Source: Oscillatoriales cyanobacterium
GTDB taxonomy: Bacteria; Cyanobacteriota; Cyanobacteriia; Cyanobacteriales; Microcoleaceae
DNA: 64,000 nucleotides
Direction: 5' to 3'
Assembly (NCBI GenBank): GCA_004294385.1
Contig: REAP01000004.1
Span: forward strand, 1 to 64,000
Part shown: one piece after another, positions 8,077-16,031 of the stretch
How the letters are laid out: each line of letters begins with the position of its first letter
Position numbering within the stretch: position 1 is the first letter of the stretch
Notes under the pieces: model-generated
The model's input: only the letters and a program-made list of their open reading frames with translations
The model's database searches: none
Told to the model about the DNA's origin: nothing
Position numbers and translations under genes: made by a program

Positions 8077-8355
8077 ATGAGCAGAAACGATTTGAACAAT
8101 ACCTCTGGTACTAACTGGTCAGCTTTAGAGTCAAATTCAGAAGAGAATATTGATTATTCGGATATTCCACCGCTGACAGATGAATTTTTTGAACGAGCTA
8201 CTTTACGCATTTCAGCAGATCAAGCCCATAACCTAGTTCAGCTCGATCCAGATGTGAAGCAGTGGTTTCAGGCTCAAGGAGAACAGTATAAAACTCTAAT
8301 TAACAAAGCCTTGCGCCAATACATAGAGAGTCAAAAAACTCAGCACTCAGCTTAA
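8077..8355 (+). CDS. BrnA-like antitoxin
   Basis: The 92-residue protein contains YSDIPPLTDEFFERATLR followed by LDPDVKQWFQAQGEQYKTLI and INKALRQYIE, the hallmark of the BrnA/DUF4415 antitoxin family, whose C-terminus is a ribbon-helix-helix-like DNA-binding fold. The usual toxin BrnT should lie immediately upstream, but 7976-8076 has no coding sequence, so this appears to be an orphan antitoxin. ATG 8077 is the first plausible start. Confidence 0.75.
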   Translation: MSRNDLNNTSGTNWSALESNSEENIDYSDIPPLTDEFFERATLRISADQAHNLVQLDPDVKQWFQAQGEQYKTLINKALRQYIESQKTQHSA

Positions 8356-8385
8356 ATAGAACTCACATCTTGCACCATTCTTAAT

Positions 8386-8448
8386 AACAGGCAAGATGCC
8401 TGTTCCACAAAGAATAAACTTTCTTGTGGGACAGGCATCTTGCCTGTT
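8386..8448. repeat. Imperfect long inverted repeat at the prophage left flank
   Basis: The arms aacaggcaagatgcctgttcc and its near-complement (8424-8448) flank a 13-base loop, and weaker complementarity extends outward to about 8363 and 8478. It is a palindromic intergenic element between the last host gene and the attachment site; it may also act as a terminator for the 8077 gene. Confidence 0.55.
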
Positions 8449-8490
8449 CATAAAAGGCTTGTTGAGAATGATGTGACATCTCAGATAGAA

Positions 8491-8558
8491 CGGAGAGGGG
8501 GGGATTCGAACCCCCGAAGGGTGATAACACCCTTAACAGATTAGCAATCTGCCAGCAG
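8491..8558 (-). other. 3' half of tRNA-Ser(GCU): probable prophage attachment site (attL)
   Basis: Read on the minus strand this has an anticodon arm GCAGATTGCTAATCTGT with anticodon GCT, a long variable stem (AAGGGTG/CACCCTT), a perfect T-arm (GGGGG TTCGAAT CCCCC) and a 3' acceptor strand CCTCTCC plus discriminator G. The matching 5' acceptor strand GGAGAGG and a normal D-arm are absent from the following sequence, so it is a fragment. That is what remains at one end when a tyrosine recombinase integrates within the 3' part of a tRNA gene. Phage genes begin just to the right. The intact tRNA-Ser should sit at the other junction, beyond the window. Confidence 0.75.
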
Positions 8559-8716
8559 AGATTGCGAACCGCTTGACGGGTAACAATTTTAGGTTTTTGC
8601 TATCAAAGCTTCCCCAGTTTTTACAATGATGGTCATCAGTCATCAGTCTGCACCCAAAGCCACAAAAAACCACCGATGGTGCGTCGGCGGTATATCCAGA
8701 GAAATTCATTGAGTAA

Positions 8717-8789
8717 AGTCGGGAGGTGGAATCAAACCACCAGAGGATCGGCTTATGAGACCGACGAGCAACCACTGCTCAACCCCGGC
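8717..8789 (-). tRNA. Phage-borne tRNA with CAU anticodon (Met or Ile2 type)
   Basis: The minus strand folds as a standard class I cloverleaf. The acceptor is GCCGGGG/TCCCGAC with one C-A mismatch at 2:71, the D-stem is GAGC/GCTC, the anticodon arm is TCGGT CTCATAA GCCGA with CAT at 34-36, and the T-arm is GGTGG TTTGATT CCACC. No CCA is encoded. It lies 160 bp inside the presumed attachment site. Whether it is charged with Met, or with Ile after lysidine modification, cannot be told by eye. The acceptor mismatch and T at the discriminator position leave some doubt that it is active. Confidence 0.7.
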
Positions 8790-8799
8790 TGGCTTTAAA

Positions 8800-8886
8800 A
8801 CCAGAAACGTGGAGTCGAACCACCTATTTGCTCGGCCGAGCAATAACCACTTTGATGGTGGCGCGTAGCCGCTACGCTCTTTTTGG
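8800..8886 (-). tRNA. Class II tRNA-like element with UCA anticodon
   Basis: The minus strand can fold as an 87-nt class II tRNA. The acceptor is CCAAAAA/TTTCTGG (one A-C mismatch), the D-arm GCGTA GCGGC TACGC, the anticodon stem GCCAC/GTGGT with loop CATCAAA, the long variable stem TTGCTC/GAGCAA and the T-arm GTGG TTCGACT CCAC (outermost pair G-G). Anticodon positions 34-36 would be TCA, which reads UGA. Position 33 is A rather than the near-universal U, so it may be degenerate. It is adjacent to the CAU tRNA. Confidence 0.4.
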
Positions 8887-9077
8887 TTGGCCCATTTTAA
8901 CGTCTTGGGTGACGGCAGTTTTTTACTAGGTATGTCTGTCGCCCAATTTCCAGTCTCTCCCGGTGTTACGACCGCAGCTTATATCAGTGCTTTCTTTACA
9001 GTTACACCAAACGTGATTTGGCAGGATAAATGTGTGGTTTATAATATTATAAACTTAAAATTCTTAAAATTCTTAAA

Positions 9078-9722
9078 ATGGCTGGAAGAAAATCTATTTT
9101 TACACCGGAAAAGCTGAGCTTAATAAGGAAGCAGTTAGAAACCTCTGGCAGTGATAAGCAAGCGTTTGAGGTTGCTGGCGTAAGCAGGGATACTTTTTAC
9201 AGGTGGATAAAAGAGAAGCCTGAATTTGCTAAATTAGTTACTGAGGCAAAAACTGAACACGCGAGAAAAATTAGGGAAAGATTAAAACATCAAGCCGAAA
9301 AAGCGTTTGACGAATACTTGCACGGGCAAGTGACGGTTAAGGTTAAAATCGTGGAAACTTTAACCTCTGAGCGCGGAAGCTACTCAAAAGAAATACACAG
9401 GGAGACCACGCCTCCGGTTCCGCGCTGGGCGATCGAAAGAGTTCTTGGCCGCCCTTACGATGAAATTGAGGCCTTAAAATGCTTGATTACCGCTGGATGG
9501 TTTCCCGACTGGATCGGGCAATGTACCGTAGATGAAATTAACAACATTAAATTTAGGCTTAGAGAAGTATTTGCGGGGACGCTCCCGGAATTCTCCAGCA
9601 ATAATTCTGCCGGACTTACTGCCAAAACAGCCGCCGCTATCCGACAGCACCTTCTCGGTATCCAGCCCGCCGATATTTCTGAAGTATCAGCAGAGATGGA
9701 ATCAGGATCAGTCGCCGATTAA
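9078..9722 (+). CDS. Terminase small subunit-like protein (TerS)
   Basis: The 214-residue protein opens with a helix-turn-helix in which SDKQAFEVAGVSRDTFYRWI (29-48) is the recognition region, followed by charged helices, as in phage TerS proteins that recognise packaging sites on concatemeric DNA. Position directly before the large subunit supports the call. Its last 190 bases overlap the large subunit's reading frame in another phase, which is unusually long. ATG 9078 follows an AT-rich spacer with repeated aaattctt units and no strong Shine-Dalgarno sequence. Confidence 0.8.
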   Translation: MAGRKSIFTPEKLSLIRKQLETSGSDKQAFEVAGVSRDTFYRWIKEKPEFAKLVTEAKTEHARKIRERLKHQAEKAFDEYLHGQVTVKVKIVETLTSERGSYSKEIHRETTPPVPRWAIERVLGRPYDEIEALKCLITAGWFPDWIGQCTVDEINNIKFRLREVFAGTLPEFSSNNSAGLTAKTAAAIRQHLLGIQPADISEVSAEMESGSVAD

Positions 9723-10932
9723 AATTGGAGAAAAGTCACGTCGTATAGGCCTAAGTTGGGCTGATGCCGCCGATTCAGCCTTGGTTGCTGCTGAAATTGA
9801 AGGGTGCGACAGTTGGTATGTTGGCTACAACTTTGATATGAGCCGTCAGTACATTGAGGACGTGGCGTACTGGGCAAAAGCTTATAACTTGGCTTGTTCT
9901 GGTATTAACGAGTCGGTAATTGAGGAGCCGGATAAGAATATTTTGGCTTATACTATCCGGTTCGATTCCGGGTTTAAAGTCACGGCGCTATCGTCGCGTC
10001 CGGCAAATTTGCGATCAAAAAAAGGTCGATTGCGAATTGATGAAGCGGCATTTCATGATGACTTGGAAGAACTTATTAAGGCTGCTTTGGCTATTAATAT
10101 GTGGGGTGGCAAAGTTGCAATTTGGAGCACTCACAACGGTAAAGATAACTACTTCAATAAGTTGATTGAGAAGTGCAAAACCGGAGAACTCAACTACTCT
10201 TATCATCGTTACGATTTGGACACTGCGATCGCCGACGGGCTGTATCGGCGGATTTGTCTTGTTTCAGGCCAGCAGTGGACGATCAACAGAGAATTTAAGT
10301 GGATAGCTCAATTGCGGAAAGATTATGGCATTGATGCTAGGGAAGAATTGGATTGTATCCCGTTTGAGGCTAAGGGTGCAGGGTCGGTGTTCAAGCGCGA
10401 GTGGTTTGAGGTAGTTGATCGAGTGCCTGCGGGCGGGCGTATGGTTCGTTTTTGGGATTTGGCAGCCAGTATCAAGTCTTCAGCTTTTTGTACGGCTGGC
10501 GTTAAAATGAAAAAAGTTGATGGGATAATTTACATTTTAGATGCGATCGCAGAAAGAGTCTCTCCAGCGGAAGCTGATAAATTGATTGAAATGACCGCAA
10601 TTCAAGACACCAAGAATACCCGCGTACAGTGGGAGCTGGAAGGCGGATCGGCAGGAAAACGCGACGAAGTACATCTCAGAGCATTGCTTAAAAACTTTTC
10701 AGCAAGTGCCGTCAAGCCGATGGGAGACAAAATTACTAGAGCTAAACCGCTAGCTTCGGAATTGATGCGGGGAAATGTTAAGTTATTGAGAGGCGACTGG
10801 AACGAAGGTTATATTGATGCTCTTTATGCTTTTGATGGAACTTCTAAGACCAGGGTCAACGACTTAACTGATGCCAGTTCTGGCGCTTTTCACTCTTTAA
10901 GTGTTGCAATTATTCAGCCCGACTTTGATTAA
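9532..10932 (+). CDS. Terminase large subunit (TerL, Mu gp28-like)
   Basis: This 466-residue packaging motor has an ATPase with a divergent Walker A GEKSRRIGLSW (66-76), the form typical of Mu gp28-related terminases, and Walker B LRIDEAAFH (Asp170, Glu171). The C-terminal RNase H-like nuclease starts at RFWDLAAS (Asp309) and ends near TDASSGAFHSL. It translocates DNA into the prohead and cuts concatemers. The ATG at 9532 lies inside the small-subunit gene; a start closer to the IFLKYQQRW segment is possible but no better codon is obvious. The portal gene follows after 21 bases. Confidence 0.9.
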   Translation: MKLTTLNLGLEKYLRGRSRNSPAIILPDLLPKQPPLSDSTFSVSSPPIFLKYQQRWNQDQSPIKIGEKSRRIGLSWADAADSALVAAEIEGCDSWYVGYNFDMSRQYIEDVAYWAKAYNLACSGINESVIEEPDKNILAYTIRFDSGFKVTALSSRPANLRSKKGRLRIDEAAFHDDLEELIKAALAINMWGGKVAIWSTHNGKDNYFNKLIEKCKTGELNYSYHRYDLDTAIADGLYRRICLVSGQQWTINREFKWIAQLRKDYGIDAREELDCIPFEAKGAGSVFKREWFEVVDRVPAGGRMVRFWDLAASIKSSAFCTAGVKMKKVDGIIYILDAIAERVSPAEADKLIEMTAIQDTKNTRVQWELEGGSAGKRDEVHLRALLKNFSASAVKPMGDKITRAKPLASELMRGNVKLLRGDWNEGYIDALYAFDGTSKTRVNDLTDASSGAFHSLSVAIIQPDFD

Positions 10933-10953
10933 AATCTTAACTAAAATATAAAA

Positions 10954-12321
10954 ATGCGATCGCCAGCCCCGACACCCGGAAGAAACAAGCTGCTGGAAAA
11001 TATCTGGCAAAATATCACTAATTACACCCGAACTTTGGTTGGCGGTCAATCAAAACCAGTCTCTCAATATCCAAATTATTCCAGCGATACTTTATACGGC
11101 CGCCAGTATGATTTTGAAGTCCGAGAGCCGATCGTCCGCAACGATGGTCGGACTCGCGAGCTGGTAAAAATGATGGAAAATTCACCAGAAATAACTTTGG
11201 CTTTGGATCTTCGTCGTGATGCGATTTGGAGCAATCCCACTGGCGACGATCAGGGTTGGGATATTGCTTCTACGCTGAATGACAATGTGACGCCGATCAA
11301 CCCCGGTGTATATAAAGTACTCCAAAGACTACGGGAAGACGTGATTGGAGGGCTGGTACTGAATTCGGGCCCGGAATTGTTGATGGCTTGGGGTGATTGG
11401 TTTTTGTCGATCGGCGTAAATTCAAAAACTTCTCAGATCGAGCGCGTCCTCTTTCCACCTACATTTGAAATGTTTCGAGTCGAGTCAGCCACCGGAAAAC
11501 TGCTGGGCTTTCAGCAGCGCAGGCAGGCAACCAACGAAGTTACGGCTTTAGATTTTCATCCCATAGTTTGCGCCCACGCCCGGTATCGGTGGCGCCCGCC
11601 GCATTTGTACGGGCGATCGCTTTTTCACGAGTCGATCGAAGATTGGCAGAAACTAGAAAACATAAAATTTGATCTGCCAAGTGCCGCCCGATCTACCGGA
11701 GTTAATGCAAATCTGCACGTAATGCCTTGCGAATATTCTGATTCCGACACGGCAAAATATAAAGAAGCTCACAGGGCAAGGCTGCGATCAGGGGGAAATA
11801 TTACAGATTATTATCTAATGAATGGTACTGAAATCAGAAAGTTGTCTACCACCAACCCTGATTTTTCTGGCTTGATAGCAGTGCTTAAAGAATTTCAGTT
11901 GATGATTGCTAGAAAATCCAAAATCCCCCTGTATTTAATGGGATATACTTGGGGAGGGGCTAATGATATTGCTACCCAGCCGATGCTAAATTATGCAAGG
12001 AGCTTGAATGCCGATCGAATGCTAATAACTTATTCAATAATTAAACACTTATGTAATTTGGAATTAGCATTGCAAGGGTACAGCAAAGAGCAGTGGTTGT
12101 ATCGAATAATATGGCCAAAGCTTTATGTAAATCCTTTTGAGATGCAGTTAAATCCCCTAGAATCAGAAGAGGCTAATAAGCAAGGGATAGAAGATTTAGA
12201 TAGCCTGCCAAAGCCAAGTCCGCATCATTTAGACTGGCTGACAAAAGCAAGCGATAGTGATATACGCAAAGGTTTAGAAATCATTAAAGAAAGCAACGGA
12301 CACTTAGTGGAGATAGCATAA
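10954..12321 (+). CDS. Portal protein (Mu gp29/DUF935-like)
   Basis: At 455 residues, and placed directly after TerL, this protein has the traits of portal proteins: LALDLRRDAIWSNP near the N-terminus, the long helical middle around RLREDVIGGLVLNSGP, and HARYRWRPPHLYGRSLFHES. It would form the dodecameric ring at the capsid vertex through which DNA passes. Mu-type terminase and DUF935-type portal usually go together, which fits here. The next gene starts 2 bases after its stop, indicating one transcript. Confidence 0.85.
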   Translation: MRSPAPTPGRNKLLENIWQNITNYTRTLVGGQSKPVSQYPNYSSDTLYGRQYDFEVREPIVRNDGRTRELVKMMENSPEITLALDLRRDAIWSNPTGDDQGWDIASTLNDNVTPINPGVYKVLQRLREDVIGGLVLNSGPELLMAWGDWFLSIGVNSKTSQIERVLFPPTFEMFRVESATGKLLGFQQRRQATNEVTALDFHPIVCAHARYRWRPPHLYGRSLFHESIEDWQKLENIKFDLPSAARSTGVNANLHVMPCEYSDSDTAKYKEAHRARLRSGGNITDYYLMNGTEIRKLSTTNPDFSGLIAVLKEFQLMIARKSKIPLYLMGYTWGGANDIATQPMLNYARSLNADRMLITYSIIKHLCNLELALQGYSKEQWLYRIIWPKLYVNPFEMQLNPLESEEANKQGIEDLDSLPKPSPHHLDWLTKASDSDIRKGLEIIKESNGHLVEIA

Positions 12322-12322
12322 T

Positions 12323-12640
12323 ATGCCGATCACGACAGTAGAAAGAGGAAAAATACTTCGTTATTTAGAATTGCCAATTACCGCTAAAGCACAAATTGAT
12401 ATACTGTGTGATCGCATTGAACAGGTTTCTGAACAACTGGCGCAGCAAACAGTCGAACTCATAGGACAGCTTGATGCGAACGCCGAAGAAATCCGCAAAG
12501 CGTCTACGGGAATGGTAAAGCTGGATGTTATAGAATGGAAGCCTGACCGTAAATGCGATCTACGCAGCTACCGTCAAGAGCTTGTTAAGCAATTGGCATA
12601 TTCGATCGGTTACGAAATGAAAAAAAGTTATCCTTGGTAA
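12323..12640 (+). CDS. Small late protein of unknown function
   Basis: This 105-residue protein has a central amphipathic helix (QIDILCDRIEQVSEQLAQQT) likely to form a coiled coil, and a basic C-terminus. It sits between the portal and the TUDOR/zinc protein, separated by 1 and 9 bases, so it is part of the head operon. Candidate roles are head assembly factor or minor virion protein. I do not recognise a family. Confidence 0.65.
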   Translation: MPITTVERGKILRYLELPITAKAQIDILCDRIEQVSEQLAQQTVELIGQLDANAEEIRKASTGMVKLDVIEWKPDRKCDLRSYRQELVKQLAYSIGYEMKKSYPW

Positions 12641-12649
12641 GAGCAAAAT

Positions 12650-13549
12650 ATGGAAAACTATAAAATTGGCGATGTAGTAGTATGGGATTGTGCTGTCGGT
12701 ACAGTCAAAGGGAAAATAAAAGATTGTTTTAATACTGGATTAATCCCTGGTATTAAAACCGAGGTAAAATGTTCTAAGCAAAACCCTGGTTATCTAATAG
12801 AACTGTCAGATAAAAACGGGATTTTAATTGGAAAGAATGCCTCGGATTTACATTTAGAAATCTCCCCAACAACTGTACAAAATTTAGGCTTGCCAAAATT
12901 GACTGAAAAACAAATATTAAAATTAAATCAATTTATTCCAACAAGTTTCCCTAATCCAAATCCTCAAGATTTAACAGTTCTTGATTTTGTGGTAGCTGAT
13001 AATTTAGTGAATCGAGGTCGTAGTAAGTGGCGAGAAAAGGATTTAATTATCCTTGCAAAAATGCTCAATACAATGGGAATTCCTCACACTTTAGATCACG
13101 ACTGGGAAACGCTCAGTAAAACTCAAGGGTTGGTGATTGCTGGTGAAATTTTGAAAAATGAAAAAGCTCCTGACAACTTAATTTCAGCGGCAGGAAACAA
13201 GAAGTTAAATTCTGAAATAGTCAACAAAGAAGGGTTTGTGCAGGTGATTGCCACTGTAGCATTTCCGATTGACAGCCCGATCGTGCAACGCCTCAGTATG
13301 GGCATCGGGCGGGCGGTTTCTTTGGGGGGTTTTGCTTTTGAAGACTACGTATGTCCAATTTGCGAAACTTCATTTACTTACAAAAATTGCCCGCATTACA
13401 TTCCTGAAGGTTGGGACGCCTGGGGTGAAGATCCAAGCTTGGTGGCTCCTTATTACATTCGAGATGGACTGTACGATCTCGGAGAATTATCAAGCGTCCT
13501 TATTGCAAACCTTCCTGGAGCGACAGCCGTTGTTGGGAATGGTGTTTAA
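12650..13549 (+). CDS. Head-module protein with TUDOR-like and zinc-ribbon-like parts
   Basis: The 299-residue protein starts with a small beta-barrel region (YKIGDVVVWDCAVGTVKGKI ... GYLIEL), similar to the DUF2945/HVA1 TUDOR-like fold. The C-terminal part includes VAFPIDSPIVQRLSMGIGRA followed by a CPIC...NCPHY cysteine/histidine cluster (about residues 236-250). Such a cluster occurs after the domain in many phage prohead proteases and capsid-associated proteins. A protease triad is not obvious, so I only assign a head-assembly or maturation role from position and the Cys cluster. Its last 60 bases overlap an opposite-strand HTH gene. Confidence 0.55.
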   Translation: MENYKIGDVVVWDCAVGTVKGKIKDCFNTGLIPGIKTEVKCSKQNPGYLIELSDKNGILIGKNASDLHLEISPTTVQNLGLPKLTEKQILKLNQFIPTSFPNPNPQDLTVLDFVVADNLVNRGRSKWREKDLIILAKMLNTMGIPHTLDHDWETLSKTQGLVIAGEILKNEKAPDNLISAAGNKKLNSEIVNKEGFVQVIATVAFPIDSPIVQRLSMGIGRAVSLGGFAFEDYVCPICETSFTYKNCPHYIPEGWDAWGEDPSLVAPYYIRDGLYDLGELSSVLIANLPGATAVVGNGV

Positions 13550-13747
13550 AAGTATTAGGGGCTGAATATTTAGGGCCTCCGCAAAAGCAATAATTTCAGA
13601 ATGATCTAATTCTCTTTGACCTGTTTCAACTTGCGAAACGACTGTTTGACAAATATGCAGTTGCTTTGCAAGTTGTTTTTGTGTCAGATTTCGTCTGCGA
13701 CGCACTATCTGAATTTGTTCGCCAAGGGTAATGGTTACAGCGGTCAT
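13490..13747 (-). CDS. XRE-family HTH regulator inside the head module
   Basis: This 85-residue Cro/CI-type protein has the complete HTH: LGEQIQIVRRRRNLTQKQLA followed by KQLHICQTVVSQVETGQREL. It is transcribed against the surrounding late genes, and its 3' end overlaps the end of the 12650 gene. The 13748-13851 gap would hold its promoter, facing away from the capsid gene. It could be a moron-type regulator or an antitoxin without a visible toxin. Odd placement for a phage repressor. Confidence 0.75.
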   Translation of the reverse strand: MTAVTITLGEQIQIVRRRRNLTQKQLAKQLHICQTVVSQVETGQRELDHSEIIAFAEALNIQPLILLNTIPNNGCRSRKVCNKDA

Positions 13748-13851
13748 ATTTTAAATATAGTAATTACTGTAAATAATAGCAAACTGCAATAATAATCTGC
13801 ACAGATTGCTTTAATAAGCTAGTTTGAAATTACTTATTTCAACTACCAGAT

Positions 13852-15753
13852 ATGAATAAAGGTTTTGCAAAAACAGCAAATATAAGAAAAACTGGCAACA
13901 CCGAGAGTGATGGCATATCTCGAATTAACGGTTACAAGCAGCAGCAACAAAGTCGCGATCAAGGCTCTGACAGCCTTTCGAGTGCTGAGGAAATTCCACC
14001 AGAGCAATTACCTCCACTTCAACTGAGTAGAGTTGTTGGTAATGATACTGCTGCCACCGTAGAACCGGAACCAAGTGCAAGCGCTAACCTTCCTCCGGCT
14101 CCGATGACTTTTCACGAGGACGGTACGCTAACAATCACCGAAACCCAGCTAAGAATGTTGATTGACGCTGGAACTAGGCAAGAAACCGCACAATATCAAC
14201 AGCAATTACAGCAGGCAGCGGAGCATCTGGCTGAATCAAAAAGGCAGCAAGATGCGCTTGAAGAAGCCACTCAAAAACAAAAAGACCAGCTTCAAGCTGA
14301 AGTTCAGGCCGAGCGGAAACAGCGCGATACTTATGCGCGCGTATTTACCCAGTTTGGGTATGCCGCACCTTCGGACGGTGCGGATCGGGCAACGATCGGA
14401 TCACAGGCATTTATTTCACCTTTGGCAAATCGGGGCGGGATTTCCCCCAAAGATGCCGTGCGCGAATACGAGCGACGCTGTAACGATGACGACAGCAGCA
14501 AGGCCCGGTATATCGCAACGCCTACCGGATATTACAAGCAACGCAATTCCAAATATGTTGATAGGTGGTTTTTGCAAAATCGGCAAGCGCTGCGAGAAGG
14601 TATGGACGCGATTGCTCGCAAAGCAGGGCTGCTGGAAGGCCGCTACGGGTCAGGCAAAGACGCACCTACAACTTTTGCCAACTTTCCGGTGGCACTGCGG
14701 GAATATCTTAGCCAAGTTGTGCGGATTGAACACTCGCCCAGATTTGTTTTGTGGCAATTTTGCAATAAGACAATTTATACCGGTGTGCCCGTCAACCAAA
14801 CTTGCGAAGTTCCTAGATTTCGACACCTCAATGAAGGTACGACTTCTTCGGACTGGAGGCTGACACCGGGAATTCCGACAGTAGGAACCCGTCAAAATCT
14901 CAGTGGCAACAATATGTCGGTTCCGATTCTGGAATGGGGCATGGGCAAAGATGCAGCGATCGAGCCTCTAGGCATTCACGAATTGGTAAATTCCGTCACA
15001 ATTTTGGATATCGAAAATCTGGTGCAGCAGCGGATCGGGCACAACTACGGCAAGTGGGAAGATACGCTGCTGTTTGAGATTTTGTTGAGTACCACGGCTG
15101 TTGTATACAACAACAACAGCTCTGTAGTAACTACTGCGGCAGGTGTTCAGGCAGGCGGAGGCGGGCAGTTAACCATGAATTTCTTAGGTTCGCTGCGGGC
15201 CCATATGGCAACTCGGTTAGTTCCGCCGCTGGACGATGGCTGCTTCGTTTTTGTTGGAACTCCCGATCACTTTGCGCCTTTAGAAAGTGATATGGCAGAA
15301 AAAAATACTTTTGCCGACAGCGCAAACATTGAAGGCCTGACAAATATGCTTGCACTGAAAACTGGTCAGGAATACAGCGGCAAGCAACTCGGTTACAAAG
15401 GCAAAGTTCGCGGCTTTCACCTGTACGAAAGCACCAATATCAGTTCGGGGGCGGCAGGAACGCCGGGAGCGCAAACCGAAACAATTGGCGGATCAGCCCA
15501 AACCACGCGGAGCGGATTTGCATTTGGTGCTGACGCCATTGGAATGGCGGAAGCAATGCCGATGGAAATCCGGGAAAGCGACGACACCGATTTTGGCAGA
15601 ATGCGATCGCTAATTTGGAAAACTCACGCTAACGCCACTGGTTTGGATGTCGATCCGGCTCGAACTTTACTGCCCAACGAGGTTGCCAGGCCAGTTGGAG
15701 CAGAAGAGCAACTCCGAGTATTTGAAGTGCGCTGCTCGACGGTGAGGGTATAA
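13852..15753 (+). CDS. Major capsid protein with N-terminal scaffold-like region
   Basis: At 633 residues this is long for a coat protein. The first 165 residues are low complexity (Gln, Glu, Pro) with a coiled coil at about 100-162 (QYQQQLQQAAEHLAESKRQQ), typical of a scaffolding delta domain. The rest, from about 250, has the features of an HK97-fold capsid protein, including the PRFRHLNEGTTSSDWRL and IEPLGIHELVNSV segments. Fusion of scaffold and coat in one chain implies proteolytic maturation or a large internal domain. Position after the packaging genes and large size support the call. Confidence 0.8.
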   Translation: MNKGFAKTANIRKTGNTESDGISRINGYKQQQQSRDQGSDSLSSAEEIPPEQLPPLQLSRVVGNDTAATVEPEPSASANLPPAPMTFHEDGTLTITETQLRMLIDAGTRQETAQYQQQLQQAAEHLAESKRQQDALEEATQKQKDQLQAEVQAERKQRDTYARVFTQFGYAAPSDGADRATIGSQAFISPLANRGGISPKDAVREYERRCNDDDSSKARYIATPTGYYKQRNSKYVDRWFLQNRQALREGMDAIARKAGLLEGRYGSGKDAPTTFANFPVALREYLSQVVRIEHSPRFVLWQFCNKTIYTGVPVNQTCEVPRFRHLNEGTTSSDWRLTPGIPTVGTRQNLSGNNMSVPILEWGMGKDAAIEPLGIHELVNSVTILDIENLVQQRIGHNYGKWEDTLLFEILLSTTAVVYNNNSSVVTTAAGVQAGGGGQLTMNFLGSLRAHMATRLVPPLDDGCFVFVGTPDHFAPLESDMAEKNTFADSANIEGLTNMLALKTGQEYSGKQLGYKGKVRGFHLYESTNISSGAAGTPGAQTETIGGSAQTTRSGFAFGADAIGMAEAMPMEIRESDDTDFGRMRSLIWKTHANATGLDVDPARTLLPNEVARPVGAEEQLRVFEVRCSTVRV

Positions 15754-15758
15754 AAAAA

Positions 15759-16031
15759 ATGGCAAACGAACCCGAAAATTTGCAAACCGCGCCAACGACT
15801 GAAGTTAGCACTGCTGCAAAACCGGAATTCAAAAAAGCTCAACCCAAGGAAGATCCAAAAGTTGTACAGCCAGCGGAATTTGCAACCGAGTATTTTCAAA
15901 TTTTGGGACTGTCGGTTTGCACAAAATGCGGCAGCAAAAAACAAACTGACGGCTTTGGAAAAATAGTTTGCACGATCGGGATAACTGCCAAAAAAGAATG
16001 CCCGATGCTTGCAGGTAAGGAGGATAAATAA
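15759..16031 (+). CDS. Small late protein with four-cysteine motif
   Basis: This 90-residue protein has a Pro/Lys/Thr-rich N-terminal half and a C-terminal CTKCGSK ... CTIG ... CPML set that could bind zinc. It lies 5 bases after the capsid gene, and its stop abuts the next start (TAA ATG), so it is co-translated with virion proteins. The position is commonly that of a capsid decoration or head-completion protein, but no family is recognised. Confidence 0.6.
   Translation: MANEPENLQTAPTTEVSTAAKPEFKKAQPKEDPKVVQPAEFATEYFQILGLSVCTKCGSKKQTDGFGKIVCTIGITAKKECPMLAGKEDK

Noticed and set aside
7820..8355. Complete HicAB or BrnTA toxin-antitoxin pairs
   Set aside because: Only the antitoxin-type halves are present. 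No HicA or BrnT frame is found on either strand of 7766-8077 or after 8355.
8800..8886. Selenocysteine tRNA
   Set aside because: The UCA anticodon and long variable arm fit, but the acceptor has 7 pairs, not 8, and no selA/selB-like gene is seen in the window.
8887..9117. 76-residue + strand frame before the terminase genes
   Set aside because: It overlaps the tRNA-like region and the terminase start, is low complexity (LKFLKFLKWLEENLFLH), and has no ribosome binding site or homologue-like segment.
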